Shown: piece by piece, positions 19,815-30,930 of the stretch | How the letters are laid out: each line of letters begins with the position of its first letter | Numbering within the stretch: position 1 is the stretch's first letter | Origin: Cordia subcordata | Taxonomy: Eukaryota > Streptophyta > Magnoliopsida > Boraginales > Cordiaceae | Reading direction: 5' to 3' | Assembly: GCA_028554755.1 (NCBI GenBank) | Contig: JAPTOF010000008.1 | Span: 14,303,001 to 14,367,000, forward strand | Length of the DNA: 64,000 nt | Notes under the pieces: model-generated | Seen by the model: only the letters and a program-made list of their open reading frames with translations | Database searches by the model: none | What the model was told of the DNA's origin: nothing | Made by a program: the position numbers and the translations under genes

Positions 19815-21118
19815 TAAGCGATATCAATTGCTACCTTGTTGTCACAGAAAAAGGTTCATCTTAGAGCCAGAAGCAAAACCAATCTCAGTCAATAATCTTT
19901 TTAGCTAAAAAAGTTCATAAAGTCCTTTAGCCATTCCTCGAAACTCAGCTTCAACATTGGATGATGCCACACCTTTTTCTTTTTGCTTCTCCATGTAACC
20001 AAAATCCCTCCTACTAAGGCAAATTAACTTGAAGTGGAATTTTTATCATAAATATTTCCTTCCTATTCCCTATTTGTGTGGGCTTCAAATCTTGGATGTT
20101 TGTTCTTTGAGAACATAATTCCTTTCCCAGGAGAAGATTTTAGATAACAAAGAATTCAAATAACCACATCTATATGTTTTTCACTTAGGCAGTGCATGAA
20201 TTGGCTCACTATTATAACATCATGATCTTGCTTAAAGAATTCAAATTAAGCAATGTTAAGGCATGTATGTGACAAGTAAATAAGTTTTTTAACTAATTGC
20301 TGGTACCACTCTGTTGGTTGGTACATCATGATCTGAGCACTTTCCAAGCTTGTGATTTTGTACAATTGGACTATCAGCAGGCTTGCAATCTAGTAATCCC
20401 ACTTCAGATAACAAATCTAGCACATATTTCCTTTGAGAAAGAAAAATGCCATGTTCTGACTTGTTACTTCAATCCTCAAAAAATATTTCAGTGCTCCAAG
20501 GTTCTTCATTACAAATTCTATTACAACCTATCTTTGCAATCTAGAGATTACTTCAAAGTCATCCCCTATAATAATCATGTCATCTACATATATTATTAGA
20601 GCTGTCACTTTCCCTCACCGATGCTTTAGGGATAAAGTATGGTTTGAATTTTGGCGGAAGCCATACTTGTTTTTGGCTAAAGCTAAAATGATAGAACCTT
20701 GCTAGGGTGATTGTTTTAGCCCAGACAAAACCCGTTGTAGTTTACACACCACTTTAGTCTTCGAAATACAGTGTACCTGGTGGAATATCTATATAAACCT
20801 CCTTCTCAAGATCCTCGTGAAGAAAGGCATTCTTCATATCAAATTGATGTAGTGGCCAATCTAGGCTTGTTGCAAGAGATAACCAAACTCTTATCACTAT
20901 TTAATTTTGGCACTGGAGAAAAATCTCTTGATAGTCTATTCCATATGTTTGAGTATATCTCTTTTGCCGCAAGCCTTGCCTTGTATTTGCCAATAGATCC
21001 ATCTGCTTTGTGTTTCATAGAGAAAACTAGTTTGTACCAACCATCTTCTTTTCTTTCAGTAATGGCACCAAAGTCCATGTTTCATTCTTTTGCAAGGTCT
21101 CTATTTCTTGCTTTCTAG
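19815..21118 (-). pseudogene. RT and RNase H of copia relic, right of Harbinger
   Basis: Minus-strand peptides include MDFGAITERKEDGWYKLVFS and KADGSIGKYKARLAAKE (RT N-terminus, 20839-21078), a HEDLEKEVYIDIPPG-like piece, ALIIYVDDMIIIGDDFE (YVDD site near 20590), and RNase H end KVAIDIA near 19850, which abuts the Harbinger insertion. Stops and small deletions are frequent, and no integrase or gag is seen further right. With 13927-14565 it forms one element interrupted by the DNA transposon. Confidence 0.8.
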
Positions 21119-21164
21119 CTTAGACTCATTTTGGATCCATTAAAGCTTCTTGTGCACCATTAAT

Positions 21165-21783
21165 GCTGTGTTTGGAGCTTATTATAAGACACTTATCTTA
21201 TTTGATAACTTATGTAAAAAAGATTATTTGTTATCAGCTTATTATAAGACACTTATGAGATACTTTTTATAAGATGTCTTATCTGTTGTTATAAAAAATA
21301 AGTTGGGTTTAAGGTACTTATATCTTATTAGTTAGAAAATAATTAAAAATAAAAATTTTAAAATTAAAAATTAAAAAAAATAAAAATTAAGAAAATTAAA
21401 AATTTTAAAATAAAAATAAAAATTTTAAAATGAAATATTAAATATTTAAATTAAAATTTTTAAAAAATTAAAAAATTAAAAATTAAAAATTTTAAAACTA
21501 AAAAATAAAAAAATAAAAAACAAAAAATGTTAAAAATTAAAATTTCAACAATTTAAAATTTTTAAAATAAAAATTAATTAATATTTATATTTTATATTTA
21601 TTATTTAATTATAAAATTAAAATATCATAAGTTAAAATTGATAACATTATTATCAAAGTAACTTATAATAGTATTTCAGCTAATAAGCCAAACAGTCTTA
21701 TTGTATCAGATACTTATTTCTTATAAGACACTTATCAGATAAAATGCTTATCAGATTTCAGATAAGACTATTCCAAACAGGCT
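21165..21783. mobile_element. AT-rich MITE of about 620 bp
   Basis: The left end GCTGTGTTTGGAGCTTATTA and the inverted right end GCCTGTTTGGAATAGTCTTA form a TIR, and TTATAAGACACTTAT motifs recur near both ends. The interior is almost pure A/T. No convincing TSD. Confidence 0.65.
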
Positions 21784-22570
21784 ATCCGAATAAGTAATGG
21801 GATTAGACAGTTTGGATATGAGTCTTCCTTCAACGAACTAAGGCTAAATCCCTAGTTATTTAGTTCTGAGCTCCAAGTTATAGAAGGTCGGCATCTTAGA
21901 GGGCATTTGGACCAGGACTGGTTGATGCCTTATTTGGGTTGGGCCTCAATATGTACTAGGCAAGTCAGATAGTATGCCCATCAATAGCCCTTTTGGTTCT
22001 AACTAGGCAAAGCATTTGGCCAGTTGGGACCGACTCCCAAACGAGGTTATCTAATTTTGCCAATGTGATGTGTTTCTCCCTTAGGATTAAGTTGGAAGCT
22101 CATAGCTTTACCCTTGACAATGGCATGTAGCCACAATGTTGATGTCGGGTCATCATTACAACCTGCAATGGTTTATTTTCTGAGGTTGGCAACTGCTTTT
22201 TTCAAGTGGTAGTTGAGCTTCTTAGTTATAAATAGGTGAAAGCCCTTTCTCTCTCCCTCCCCCCTCCCAAATTTTATTTGCAACCCAAAAATTTTCTAAA
22301 GCTCAAAGCAACTAGCAACCTTAGGTCATCTTTATAAGTTTTTTGTTCCTCCCAAATCCGCTTTGCTTGTCCCCATATCGTAAAGGTACGTCTTTTTTCC
22401 CTTTTCTCGTTAGCTTAACTATGCATCCCTCAGCATGTTTTCAAGTTCAAGATTGGACTCTCTAGTCCAAGCAAGGCCCAGTTGCCCTTGGCTCAACGGG
22501 AACTCTAGTCCGAGCGAGGACCATGTGCCCTTGGCTCAACTGGAACAGTAACTTTTTCGGACCTTGGAGT
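21784..22570. other. No gene; LTR-like leader sequence
   Basis: There is a TATA-like TTATAAATAGG at about 22228 followed by a C/T-rich leader, but no ORF. A two-unit 43-bp tandem repeat (TCTAGTCC...GCCCTTGGCTCAAC) occupies about 22455-22541. It may be a retroelement fragment; no boundaries found. Confidence 0.35.
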
Positions 22571-22815
22571 TGTTGGCACAATTATAAGGTTGTGCAATTG
22601 TAGTTGATTTGATTGATTCATTGCCACAATCAGATATTTTTCATTGTTAAAGATTTACTCTATCTAGGATTTCCCTTTTGTAGATTTGTTTGCTTGGGTA
22701 TCAAGAAACTTTTACTTTTTGTTTTGTAGATTAGTCTATGTGGGCATCAAAAAACTTTGGTCTATATAAGGATCCTAGTGTTTGTATTGTAAATCATACT
22801 TCTCAATATATTATA
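22571..22815 (+). repeat. LTR-like fragment truncated by TRIM
   Basis: It begins TGTTGGCACAATTATAAGG, contains TCTATATAAGGATCCTAGTG (TATA-like plus typical LTR context), and runs to the TRIM insertion at 22816. No partner LTR was seen. Confidence 0.4.
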
Positions 22816-23276
22816 TGTGAAAGAATCACTGGGATTTTATTATAAAAGTTAATTAGTGAATATAAAAAATGGCCTAAGACCTTTATAAGGTGGCCTTAGA
22901 TATTGTTATTTTTTATGTAAGAGGAATATATATGCCAACACTATCCTCACGTGTAATCCGAAACCAAAACCAAGAACAGTATTCAAACGAACCAAGAACC
23001 ACAGAAAATCAAGAACAAGTGCGTGCTCAAACGAGCTAAGAACTAAGAACAAGTGCTCAAATGAGTCAAGAACCAAGAATATGTGTTCAAACGAGCCAAA
23101 AAGCAAACAAGGGTCACACGTGCAAGCACAAAAGACTGGGCCAAGACCCAGCTCTGGTATCATGTGAAGAATCACTAAGTTTTCATTCTAAAAACCAATT
23201 GGTCGATATGAGGAGTGATCCAAACGTAGTCTCAAATTTTGTTATTTTTCATGTGGGAGGAATGTATATTCCAACA
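22816..23276 (-). mobile_element. TRIM-like miniature LTR retroelement (461 bp)
   Basis: Two short terminal repeats (22816-22940, 125 bp; 23163-23276, 114 bp) start TGTGAA(A)GAATCACT and end CCAACA. On the minus strand the right repeat is followed by TGATACCAGAGCTGGG, an initiator-Met PBS with two substitutions. The left repeat is preceded by purine-rich GTGAGGATAG. Flanks TTATA/ATATA differ at one base. The 222-bp interior is non-coding and holds four imperfect ~30-bp repeats (TGCTCAAACGAGCYAAGAAC). Confidence 0.75.
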
Positions 23277-23714
23277 ATATATACTTAAACATATTTTTAT
23301 GTTTTCTCTTGACTTCTTCGACAAACTTAATGTACAGAACTGTTATATAATGAAATACAATAGCCCGACATTTCATTTAGCATTTTGCACCCTCATATTT
23401 GCTCACCTCTTCCTTCCATCTCCCCGCCTCTTAAAAGAAAGGAAAAGTACAATAAAATCACAATAAGGATACAAATATGCGCATTGGACGTTCCAATATT
23501 CATCGTTTAATAAACAAAATAAGAACATAAATACGGCGAGAAATGCCACATGTGTTTAGGATTAAGCCCCAAACATAAGGTCATGGGTTCAATCATATAA
23601 GGGTAAAGGTTCAACCAAAAAAAAAAAAGAAAAAACTGCCACATATGATTATCCTATTGGCTAACAAAATTAATGCTCCATAAATATATACGTAAAGATA
23701 TTTCGTTGACAAAT
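23277..23714. other. No gene; 3' flank of EF-hand gene 1
   Basis: AT-rich sequence with an A-rich tract near 23617 preceded by GGGTTCAATCA, a weak tRNA B-box-like match. Nothing else is supportable. Confidence 0.4.
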
Positions 23715-24008
23715 TCAATAAGTTACAATTCTAATACCAAGGTACTTCATGGCAAACTCCACAAGGTTGCTGATTTCTTTGTCTTCGATGAACCCATCAT
23801 CATTTGTGTCTGCTATCTTCAGCCCTTTCCAGCCTTTGAAACGGGCTAACCGACCTCCTCTCGCCCTGATTGCTTGCCGCAACTCTTCCTTGCTTATTCT
23901 GCCATCTTTATCGACATCGAATCTCATTAACCATTTCTCGAATTCTTCCAAACTCATCTCAACCTTTCCATCACTAGACACGTATCGACAGCAATGCTTA
24001 AAAGCCAT
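23715..24008 (-). CDS. Small EF-hand (calmodulin-like) protein, copy 1
   Basis: An intact 97-residue protein. Residues 31-42 (DVDKDGRISKEE) and 67-78 (DTNDDGFIEDKE) are canonical 12-residue EF-hand loops with Asp at 1, 3 or Asn at 3, Asp at 5, Gly at 6 and Glu at 12. The pair should bind two Ca2+ ions. No signal peptide or membrane segment; N-terminal Cys6-Cys7 could be lipidated, but no consensus supports that. It resembles short plant calmodulin-like sensors with a VDGKVEMTLEEF-type start. Start chosen because all three copies align from MAF. A TATA box lies 49 bp upstream. About 88% identical to copy 3, with E24 and I65 differing. The partner is unknown. Confidence 0.9.
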   Translation of the reverse strand: MAFKHCCRYVSSDGKVEMSLEEFEKWLMRFDVDKDGRISKEELRQAIRARGGRLARFKGWKGLKIADTNDDGFIEDKEISNLVEFAMKYLGIRIVTY

Positions 24009-24056
24009 CTTGTGTACGTTGAGAGTTTATGGTGAAGGAGTTCACAGTTGCTCTCT

Positions 24057-24064
24057 TATTTATA
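24057..24064 (-). promoter_or_regulatory. TATA box of EF-hand gene 1
   Basis: TATAAATA on the minus strand lies 49 bp upstream of the ATG in GGTATAAATAAGAG, a context conserved at copy 3 (49189) and largely at copy 2 (46043). Confidence 0.7.
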
Positions 24065-24290
24065 CCATATGCTCATCTCATTAGGCAAAAAGAAAATTTA
24101 GACGCCGTAAGGAATAAGAATCCAAATTTATTTACAGCTTGTTTGTAATGACAGAATCTAACACAATGAATGTACTTTGCTTTCGCACGTTGGTTTGAGG
24201 TATATATAGTCATAAACTAATGAGGCAAATAACACTTTGCTGTTCCACATGGAATGAAATACGAACCAAGAACTTCTACGAGCTTTCTTA
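24065..24290. other. Upstream region of EF-hand gene 1, duplicated at copy 3
   Basis: The stretch AGAATCTAACACAATGAATG near 24152 and CATAAACTAATGAGGCAAAT recur near 49600-49670 upstream of copy 3. No other gene. Confidence 0.7.
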
Positions 24291-24723
24291 GAGGGTGTTT
24301 GAATTGGCTTATAATAAAGTTACTTAAAATACTTTTGGCTTTAAGTGGCTTTTCTTTATTGCTAACTTTAACTAGTTACGTACTTGAATAAAAGTTGTAG
24401 TTATATATTTAAAATAACTATTTAGGACATTAAAATAGAATTTAAAAAGGTAAGTAGAAGATAAAAGAGTAAAGATATTTTAGTAATAAAAATAAAAAGA
24501 TAAGGATAAAATAGTAAATGATTTGGTTAAATTTATTTTTTTTTTTTTACAAAATACTTAAAGTCATAAAAAGCAAAAATTGGTGTTGGAATCTTTTTAT
24601 TTTTTACTTAAAGCCATTTAAAAAAAGCACATTTTTAATTAAAACAAACACTTTTATTAGTTTAAATTAGGCTTTAACCAAGTTTGACCAAGAAAAAAAA
24701 AAAAAGCCAAACCAAACACCCTC
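24291..24723. mobile_element. Tourist-like MITE, 433 bp (family B)
   Basis: The termini GAGGGTGTTTGAATTGGCTT and AAGCCAAACCAAACACCCTC are inverted repeats, with perfect TTA duplication (24288-24290, 24724-24726). An empty version of the target (TTTTCTTAGCCCTTC) is present at 25020-25040 in a nearby duplicate. The element at 51072 is a relative. Confidence 0.93.
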
Positions 24724-25045
24724 TTAGCCCTTCTTTTGTGATAGTCTATCATAAATTAATTGATTACTACAAAGAGTACCCTTGGACCTTATAAAGTTTA
24801 TTATAAAATTTAGTTAGTTACTAAGAAAAATTGTTGAGGACTTTATAAGATAATCTTATACTTTTTAATTTTTTATGTGGGGGGAATGTTTATTCCAACG
24901 GAAAAGAAAGATTTGCTATTATATAACACGAAAGTGTTACTTGCCTCATTAGGTTATTATGACTATATATATACCTCAAACCAACATGGAATGAAATACG
25001 AACCAAGTAACTTCTACGAGTTTTCTTAGCCCTTCTTTCGTGTCT
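24724..25045. other. Rearranged duplicate of the EF-hand 1 upstream region with a TRIM-like LTR
   Basis: 24780-24899 matches the TRIM terminal repeat (TTATTATAAAATTTAGTTAG, then the ATGTGGGGGGAATGTTTATT end). 24938-24984 is the reverse complement of 24184-24238 (GTGTTACTTGCCTCATTAGG). 24985-25045 repeats 24250-24290 directly (GGAATGAAATACGAACC) and continues through the MITE's empty site. Confidence 0.65.
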
Positions 25046-26189
25046 TATTTGGATAATTGTTAATGTAAGTGGGCTCTTTTAGAATCAACTAAAGTATACC
25101 CAAGCAATAGGATGAAAAATTGCCGTCTCACCGTGCAAAATTCCCCGACAATAAAATCATGTTTTTTGAATTGTTGATAAACAATAATTAGAGTCTGCGG
25201 TTCTTTTCTAATGATTAACTCGCACAGCTAAATAAAACTTTTGGACTGCCAAACTCCAAAGTTGGTTGGCTGCAATCCACTTCGATTCTTTTTATGTATT
25301 TCTTGTGACAAGTTCATGAACGGAAACCTTTTTTTCTTGGCGTCTTGGACTCTGAACTTTCCTTAAAGTTTTCGAACTGGTAAAATGTTAAAACAAATTA
25401 ATAAATATGGAAGCTGTAAGTGGGATGTTGCGTCTGTTTAAAATAATTTCAAGAAGAGGCTTGTCCGAAACAATTGAAACCAACCTATAAATAAAGAAGA
25501 GTAGGTCGAATCTGTTAAGGTGATTTGATTATGCTAAGAAAGCATACATATAATAACGAACGGTGCATTGAGGACTAAAAAGGAGATTCTGAACCAAGGA
25601 GAATTCTTCTTGTTGATTATGGTAAGTGCGGATGCAATTTTATTATAGTTTAAGCATGGTTATTGTGAGGCTGAGTGTTGTTCCGTTTAATTATTAACAA
25701 TAAGCATATCCACCCACGGCAGGAGACAGGTGCCCTAGTGTTTTTTGCCGTTTGCCAAAGTTGAAGTGCATATTTGGAGGACAAAAAGAAATGAAGTGCA
25801 GTTTATAAGCAATTTAGAAGGACTTTTTTCTTGCAAGGTTATCTTTAATAAAGGGACGTCTGGATTTTGGTTTGATGGATTGGATTGATTCTGGATTCTC
25901 CCTGGCTATGCAAAGGATAAAAAGAAAAAAAGAAAAAGGGGGTATTTTGGGTTGGTTTATGGGGAAAAATATATTTTTAATAACTTTAAAAAAAGTGCTT
26001 CTTTAAACAGTTTAATTTTTTTTTTTACTTTTGCAATATATATATATATATAAAACACAGATTTAGTGGTCAAATGATATGTCTGTCACCTTTAGTGTAA
26101 GTAAGTTCATAGATCAATTCCTGCTAGATACATAATGTAATTGGCCTTTAGGCTCCCTTAAAGTGAATATATATATATATATATATAAA
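25046..26189. other. No gene; distal part of duplicated block A
   Basis: Shares ATAATAACGAACGGTGCATT and GGAGATTCTGAACCAAGGAG with 50780-50840. Contains (TA)n tracts at about 26036-26052 and 26168-26187. No coding potential seen. Confidence 0.7.
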
Positions 26190-27917
26190 TGATGGATGCC
26201 AAGTCTACCAAAAATATAAAAGCCTACTCTTACTCAATGGGTTGTAAATGGTAATGAGTAGTGCCGTATGCACAAGGATTAGTCCATTTTCATTTTCTTG
26301 AAGATAAGATCCAACAAGCAGGATGACCCTGCAAAGAATCAGATGAAGTCTTATTGTCCTCATTCTGATGTGGATGACTTGCAAAACAAAGAATCTAGAC
26401 ACCAGTATAGTACCGGCCAAAAAGCCTCTAATGCCCAAGTCACTATTTTCCTCTTGAGATAAGTTTAACGATGGTAGAAAGTGTGTAGAGTTTAGGTACC
26501 TTATTTGGAACTAAGTGATCCTATTTATAATTTAGGGGGAGGAACACGTGTCTCCTTATCTGTTCGTACAGGTGGTCATCAGACGTGCTGGGCTTATGGT
26601 CGAGAAAAGCCTCAAAGGTGGTCGGTTGAGCTTGGTCTTGGGAGGTTTCATTGGGAGGCGCCCAATTAGGACGGTGGTATTAGTCGATCCCATATCACAG
26701 GCAAAGCAAAAAGGAGAGGGAGTGAGCAATAAAAAGGAAAGACAGAAAATTGGTTAGATAAACACAGACTAAGCCTTGCCCAAGGATTAGTTGAGATCAA
26801 CAATATTTAATGGAGCAGAGAAGTAAAAAGAACAAATTAAAACAAAACAAAGACATTGAAGTAGTAAATCAATTACAAGGTTCTAGCCTAAGGTATAATT
26901 TTCAGTTTGGTCCACAAAAGATTGGTCACTGATGCAATGATGACTTTCCTTTTCTTTCAATAAATTGGTTATAGTTATTAGCACGACCTAACAACCTAGT
27001 CTTTCTTTAGTTTCTCAATAATCAAGAGAAGCCCGTTCATTATTTTCCTCACAAATAAATAGCCCTAGAGAAACTCTTAGGATTTAATCTACTAACAGCA
27101 TTAAAAACTAGAATGACTCAATTTTAGCCAACAAACTCCACAAGCAGTTCGTTTAAGTTAAATTTGCACATTTCCACAACAAAATTGTTTACCACATGTA
27201 TTACATTTATTGTACAATTACTTATCTAATAATTATGTAGTAATTAGCAATCAGACCCTAATTACACAATCACAATATAATAATATCATAAAATAAAAAA
27301 AAACATGCAAATAGTGAAATATAAAAAAGAAGAGAGAGAAGTAGTTGGATCACACAATTGTTAAAGAACCAAACACGTAAATTATCCTTGGCTAAAAAGA
27401 AGAAATTTAGCCACTCGTTCTACAAGAGGCACCTAAAATGTACAGAAAAACTAAAAAAGGCTGAGTGTAAAAGTCTATATATGGAAACTTCATGTTCTAA
27501 TGGTTAATGAAAACTTAATATAAAACTTGGTAGTCTCCTTTCGTGAAAAACTTTTTAATGCTAATCTAAGAAAGAAAAATGAGTCGAAAAACAAGCCTTG
27601 GCAAACAAGCCAATTATAAAAGTATTCCCTGACTTTTAGGAGTCAAATATTCGCATAGACCATCTACACATATCCAGAAATAAGCCAAAACATCATGCAA
27701 CTATCAATTTGATAAGCCCTGAGAACAACTTAGCTGAAATCTGTTGTTGATTGATCTTTTAAGTACAGATCATCTCAATTTGGGTCTTTTTTTCTCGATT
27801 CTTCCACTCCTTCCATATTAACACCAAAAACAAGCAGATTCTGATCAATCAAGCAATATTTGCCCCCAAAATTAATCACAAAAACCTAAGATTCATACGT
27901 CATTATGCACATTATCA
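26190..27917 (-). repeat. 3' LTR of Athila-type element
   Basis: Begins TGATGGATGCCAAGTC and ends GCACATTATCA. It aligns along its length with the right LTR (ACTAAGCCTTGCCCAAGG, AAAACAAAACAAAGACATTG) apart from the inserted solo LTR at 26324-26697. Confidence 0.85.
26324..26697 (+). mobile_element. Solo LTR nested in the Athila 3' LTR (374 bp)
   Basis: Absent from the right LTR at the same place. Begins TGACCCTGC and ends CATATCA; flanks CAGGA/CAGGC match at four of five bases. A TATA-like CCTATTTATAATTT lies near 26520. Part of it (TACCGGCCAAAAAGCCTC) is related to sequence near 62713 and 13831. Confidence 0.7.
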
Positions 27918-27930
27918 AATTCCCCCATAC
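27918..27930 (-). promoter_or_regulatory. Polypurine tract of Athila-type element
   Basis: On the minus strand AGTATGGGGGAATT directly precedes the 3' LTR's TGATAATG, the usual position and form of a PPT. Confidence 0.75.
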
Positions 27931-29780
27931 TTAAACCGTGCTTTCCCTCAAGCATAACTCAGTCTTTAGCTCCTACCTTAATTAAAATCCAATATAATCT
28001 ACCATGACTCATAGGTAATTAATAAAACTTATCAAGAACCCACGTAAGTGGCTAAACACGTCAATAGGCACCATGAACACTAAATGAAAGAGCCTTGCCC
28101 CAATTTAAGCATACAACAGTAATTTCTCAAGTAGAATTATGCCAACGCATAGAAAAACAATCACAAAACTTGCCAAGATACACATTTTCCCCACACTTAG
28201 ATTTAGTTCGTACCAAGTACCAACGATCAAGGAAATCAATTCATTGATTTATTCTCTGAAACACTTTTTCACGTTAACTTAGAATGTCATCAACCTTTTG
28301 ACGTGAGGACACATTGGTGATACAAATAGCCGGTTACTCAATTGATTGCACTTCTATATGGCTACTAGCTAGAAAGTTACTAACCTTTTGAAGCGAAGTC
28401 ACATATTTGTGATACATTTACCTAGATACTCAATTAGTAACAAATTCTTGATGGCTATTAGTAGAATTTCTTTGAATCACTAGTAGAGTAGGTTTTGAAT
28501 TGCACTCTTTGTGCTCTTTTTGTCATTTTTTCCACTTTGTTTTCCTTTTACAACATAAAGAGACAAAAATTGAATGTCAAACCTGGGCATCCTCAATCAA
28601 AGACAGTCATTTTGAGTTCACAATTTAACACATAAATCAAGGCAAGTATTTAGCAAAGTTCTAACTAAGCAATAGCAACCAAATTAAGAACAAGCAAAAT
28701 TTACTCTAAAGTCACTAGCAAGCAAGGTTCAATCATTTTCATGTCCAAGATGACCATCAAAAGCAATTATTCACTATGGGGATAGGTATACCACTTGTGC
28801 TAGCTCGCTATTGCAACAAATTTCAAGCATTTTGAGCATAACAACTTAAATTTTTCAAGGAGTGTCAAGAAAGATATAAACTAATGATTCTCAAGAAAAA
28901 GAAAAAAACTAAGATAGAATGCAAAAAAATCCAAGAGTTTAAGTAACAAAACCAAAAAAAAAAAAATTTAGTACTTTAAGCAACTAAACAAAAAATGCAA
29001 GCATTCATTCCCTCCCTACACTTAATCCACACATTATCCCCTATATGTACCAAAAGTGTACATAAACGAAGATCAAATCTTGAGTGAAAAGAAAAAGACT
29101 TCCCTATATACTGAGAAAGAGGGCTGGGGTTTTATGTAAGAGTGGTGTTAGTCGCCTCCCAATGAAAACTCGCACGCGAGGTGAAGATGATGGACATGTT
29201 GATAGTGGCGACACTGGGGTGGTCTTCTCGGGCCCTCTTCGGCACCCCACCCATTGTGGCTTATCTCTCTTGGGTCATTTTGGGGTGTAGATTACTAGGA
29301 GGAGTTAGATTATTAGGTTGGTGAAGTTTGGTGGTGGTAATATTAGAGTTGGGTTATGGTGGTTATGGACGTTTTTGGGTGTTTGAGTAGAGAATAAAGG
29401 GGAAAGGGTGAGAAGAAAGGGGCATGACTAAGGGGAAGGGGTAGATGGGGTAGGGTTTGGTTTTTGTTTTATTCTGATAAGCACTAGTAGTAAGGCGAAA
29501 GTTTGGGCGTCGGCAAGGCTTGTGCAGCACCGAGCGTGGGCAAGACTTATATAATGCCTCAACTATCTACCAAAATAGTTTGTACTTTGACCATTAAAAT
29601 TACCACTTTCCCCAGAAAACATGCAGTGCATAGAAAAGAACAACAAAACAAAATCAAACCAAAAGAAATATGACAAAGGTTGAAACTGATGCTACTTAAA
29701 AATTTGTCAAGAGAAATCTCAAACTAAAAAGAAAATTAAGGGAAAAGTAAAAGAATAAGATGTAGGCACACCTTAAAGTC
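27931..29780 (-). other. 3' non-coding region of the Athila-type element
   Basis: About 1.85 kb between the PPT and the integrase remnant, the position of the env-like/3' region in Athila elements. No coherent ORF. A CACATTTGTGATACA-like repeat with Ser/Thr-poor flanks occurs near 28300-28450. The 68-codon frame at 29084-29290 is unsupported. Confidence 0.55.
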
Positions 29781-29789
29781 CGATTTTGC

Positions 29790-30225
29790 CTTCCACGAGT
29801 GTCTTTGTTTAACATCTTAGGCTAGATGTACCAAATTATTTAAACATCATCCAGAGACTTCTCTGGAGCGATTTTCTCCACAGTTAGCACATGAAATCCT
29901 TCATAAAAGGATATCAAGCGATGGCCATTAGCCTTGAAAATTTGTTAGTCTACCTTGTTTACTTCAACTGCACAATGAAAAATATTTTAGTAACGACAAA
30001 GGGGACTGCCCATCCAGACCATAATTTTACCAGGAAATAATTTTAGAGGAGAATAGTAAAGTAAAACTTTTTAGCCAACTAAAAATTGCTTCCCAGAAAT
30101 AATCTTGTCATGGAAGTTCTTTGGCTTTCCTTGTAAGTCCTTAAGCTCTCTTAATCATTGCTCCTTATTTCCTCTGACTCTTGAAGTTGCAATTTCCTAT
30201 GTTCAACCATTTTCTTCACTATGAA
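29790..30225 (-). pseudogene. Integrase C-terminus of Athila-type element
   Basis: Minus-strand reading gives KIISGKQFLVG, KVLLYYSPLKLFPGKI and PFVVTKIF, the conserved end of gypsy integrases (the GPFVV-type motif). Stops interrupt it. The catalytic core and RT are missing; sequence upstream at 30300 already belongs to the protease-side region. Confidence 0.75.
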
Positions 30226-30299
30226 ATCCTATTCAAATTCTTTTAGCCAATCAAGAGTGAAAATTATACAACGTATAGCATTCAGCATATCATCATGAC

Positions 30300-30930
30300 A
30301 TAATTCAAACATCTCTTGAGACCAAAATTGACACATCTTTTTAGTTAAAGGGTCAACAGCTTCCAAACCAAAAGTATAAGATACTTATTGGGATATATCA
30401 TGTCATCAGACACATAAAATTTGATTATTTCTCCATTAAATTCCATAGTGAAAGTACCATTATGCATATTAATTTTTGTCCTGGCTATACAAAGGAAAGG
30501 TCATCCTAACAAAATTTCATAGTAATTAGAAGATAAGCCTTCCTTCATGTCTAGCATATAAAATTAGTAGAGAATAATAATCTATTAACAACAAGTTGTA
30601 TGACTACACTTGTCTCTTTTACCAATATAACATTTAAAGATAAATAAACAAACAAAGGCATAACATTTATTGAAGTTCCCAGATCAAACATGGCTCTTTT
30701 AATCCTAAATTGCCTATTTTGAAAGAAACAGCAAACATAACTTGGTCTTCACATTTAGGAGGTGACATCCTTTGAAGCACTATTGAGACGTTTTTCCCCA
30801 CACAAAACTTTTTATTATTAGTCAACTTCTTCTTATTGGTGCATAACTCTGTGAGAAACTTGCATATCAAGATACCTATTTAATAGCATTGAGTAAATGG
30901 ATATTTACCTCAAATTTGCAAAAAGTCTCA
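30300..30930 (-). pseudogene. Aspartic protease region of Athila-type element
   Basis: The minus strand shows KKLTNNKKFCVGKNVSIVLQ and RMSPPKCEDQVMFAVSFKIG, then FDLGTSINVMPLFVYLSLNV, corresponding to the DLGASxNxMP protease motif, with D kept. Later MTMEFNGE- and YAFGLEAVD-like pieces follow in shifted frames. Adjacent gag lies to the right as expected for a minus-strand element. Confidence 0.78.

Noticed and set aside
22906..23175. 89-codon minus-strand frame with repeated FEHLFLVL-like motif
   Set aside because: It is the antisense-free reading of the TRIM internal repeats and LTR; periodicity comes from DNA repeats.
23540..23635. SINE-like B box GGGTTCAATCA with A-rich tail
   Set aside because: No convincing A box at the right distance; left as a weak note.
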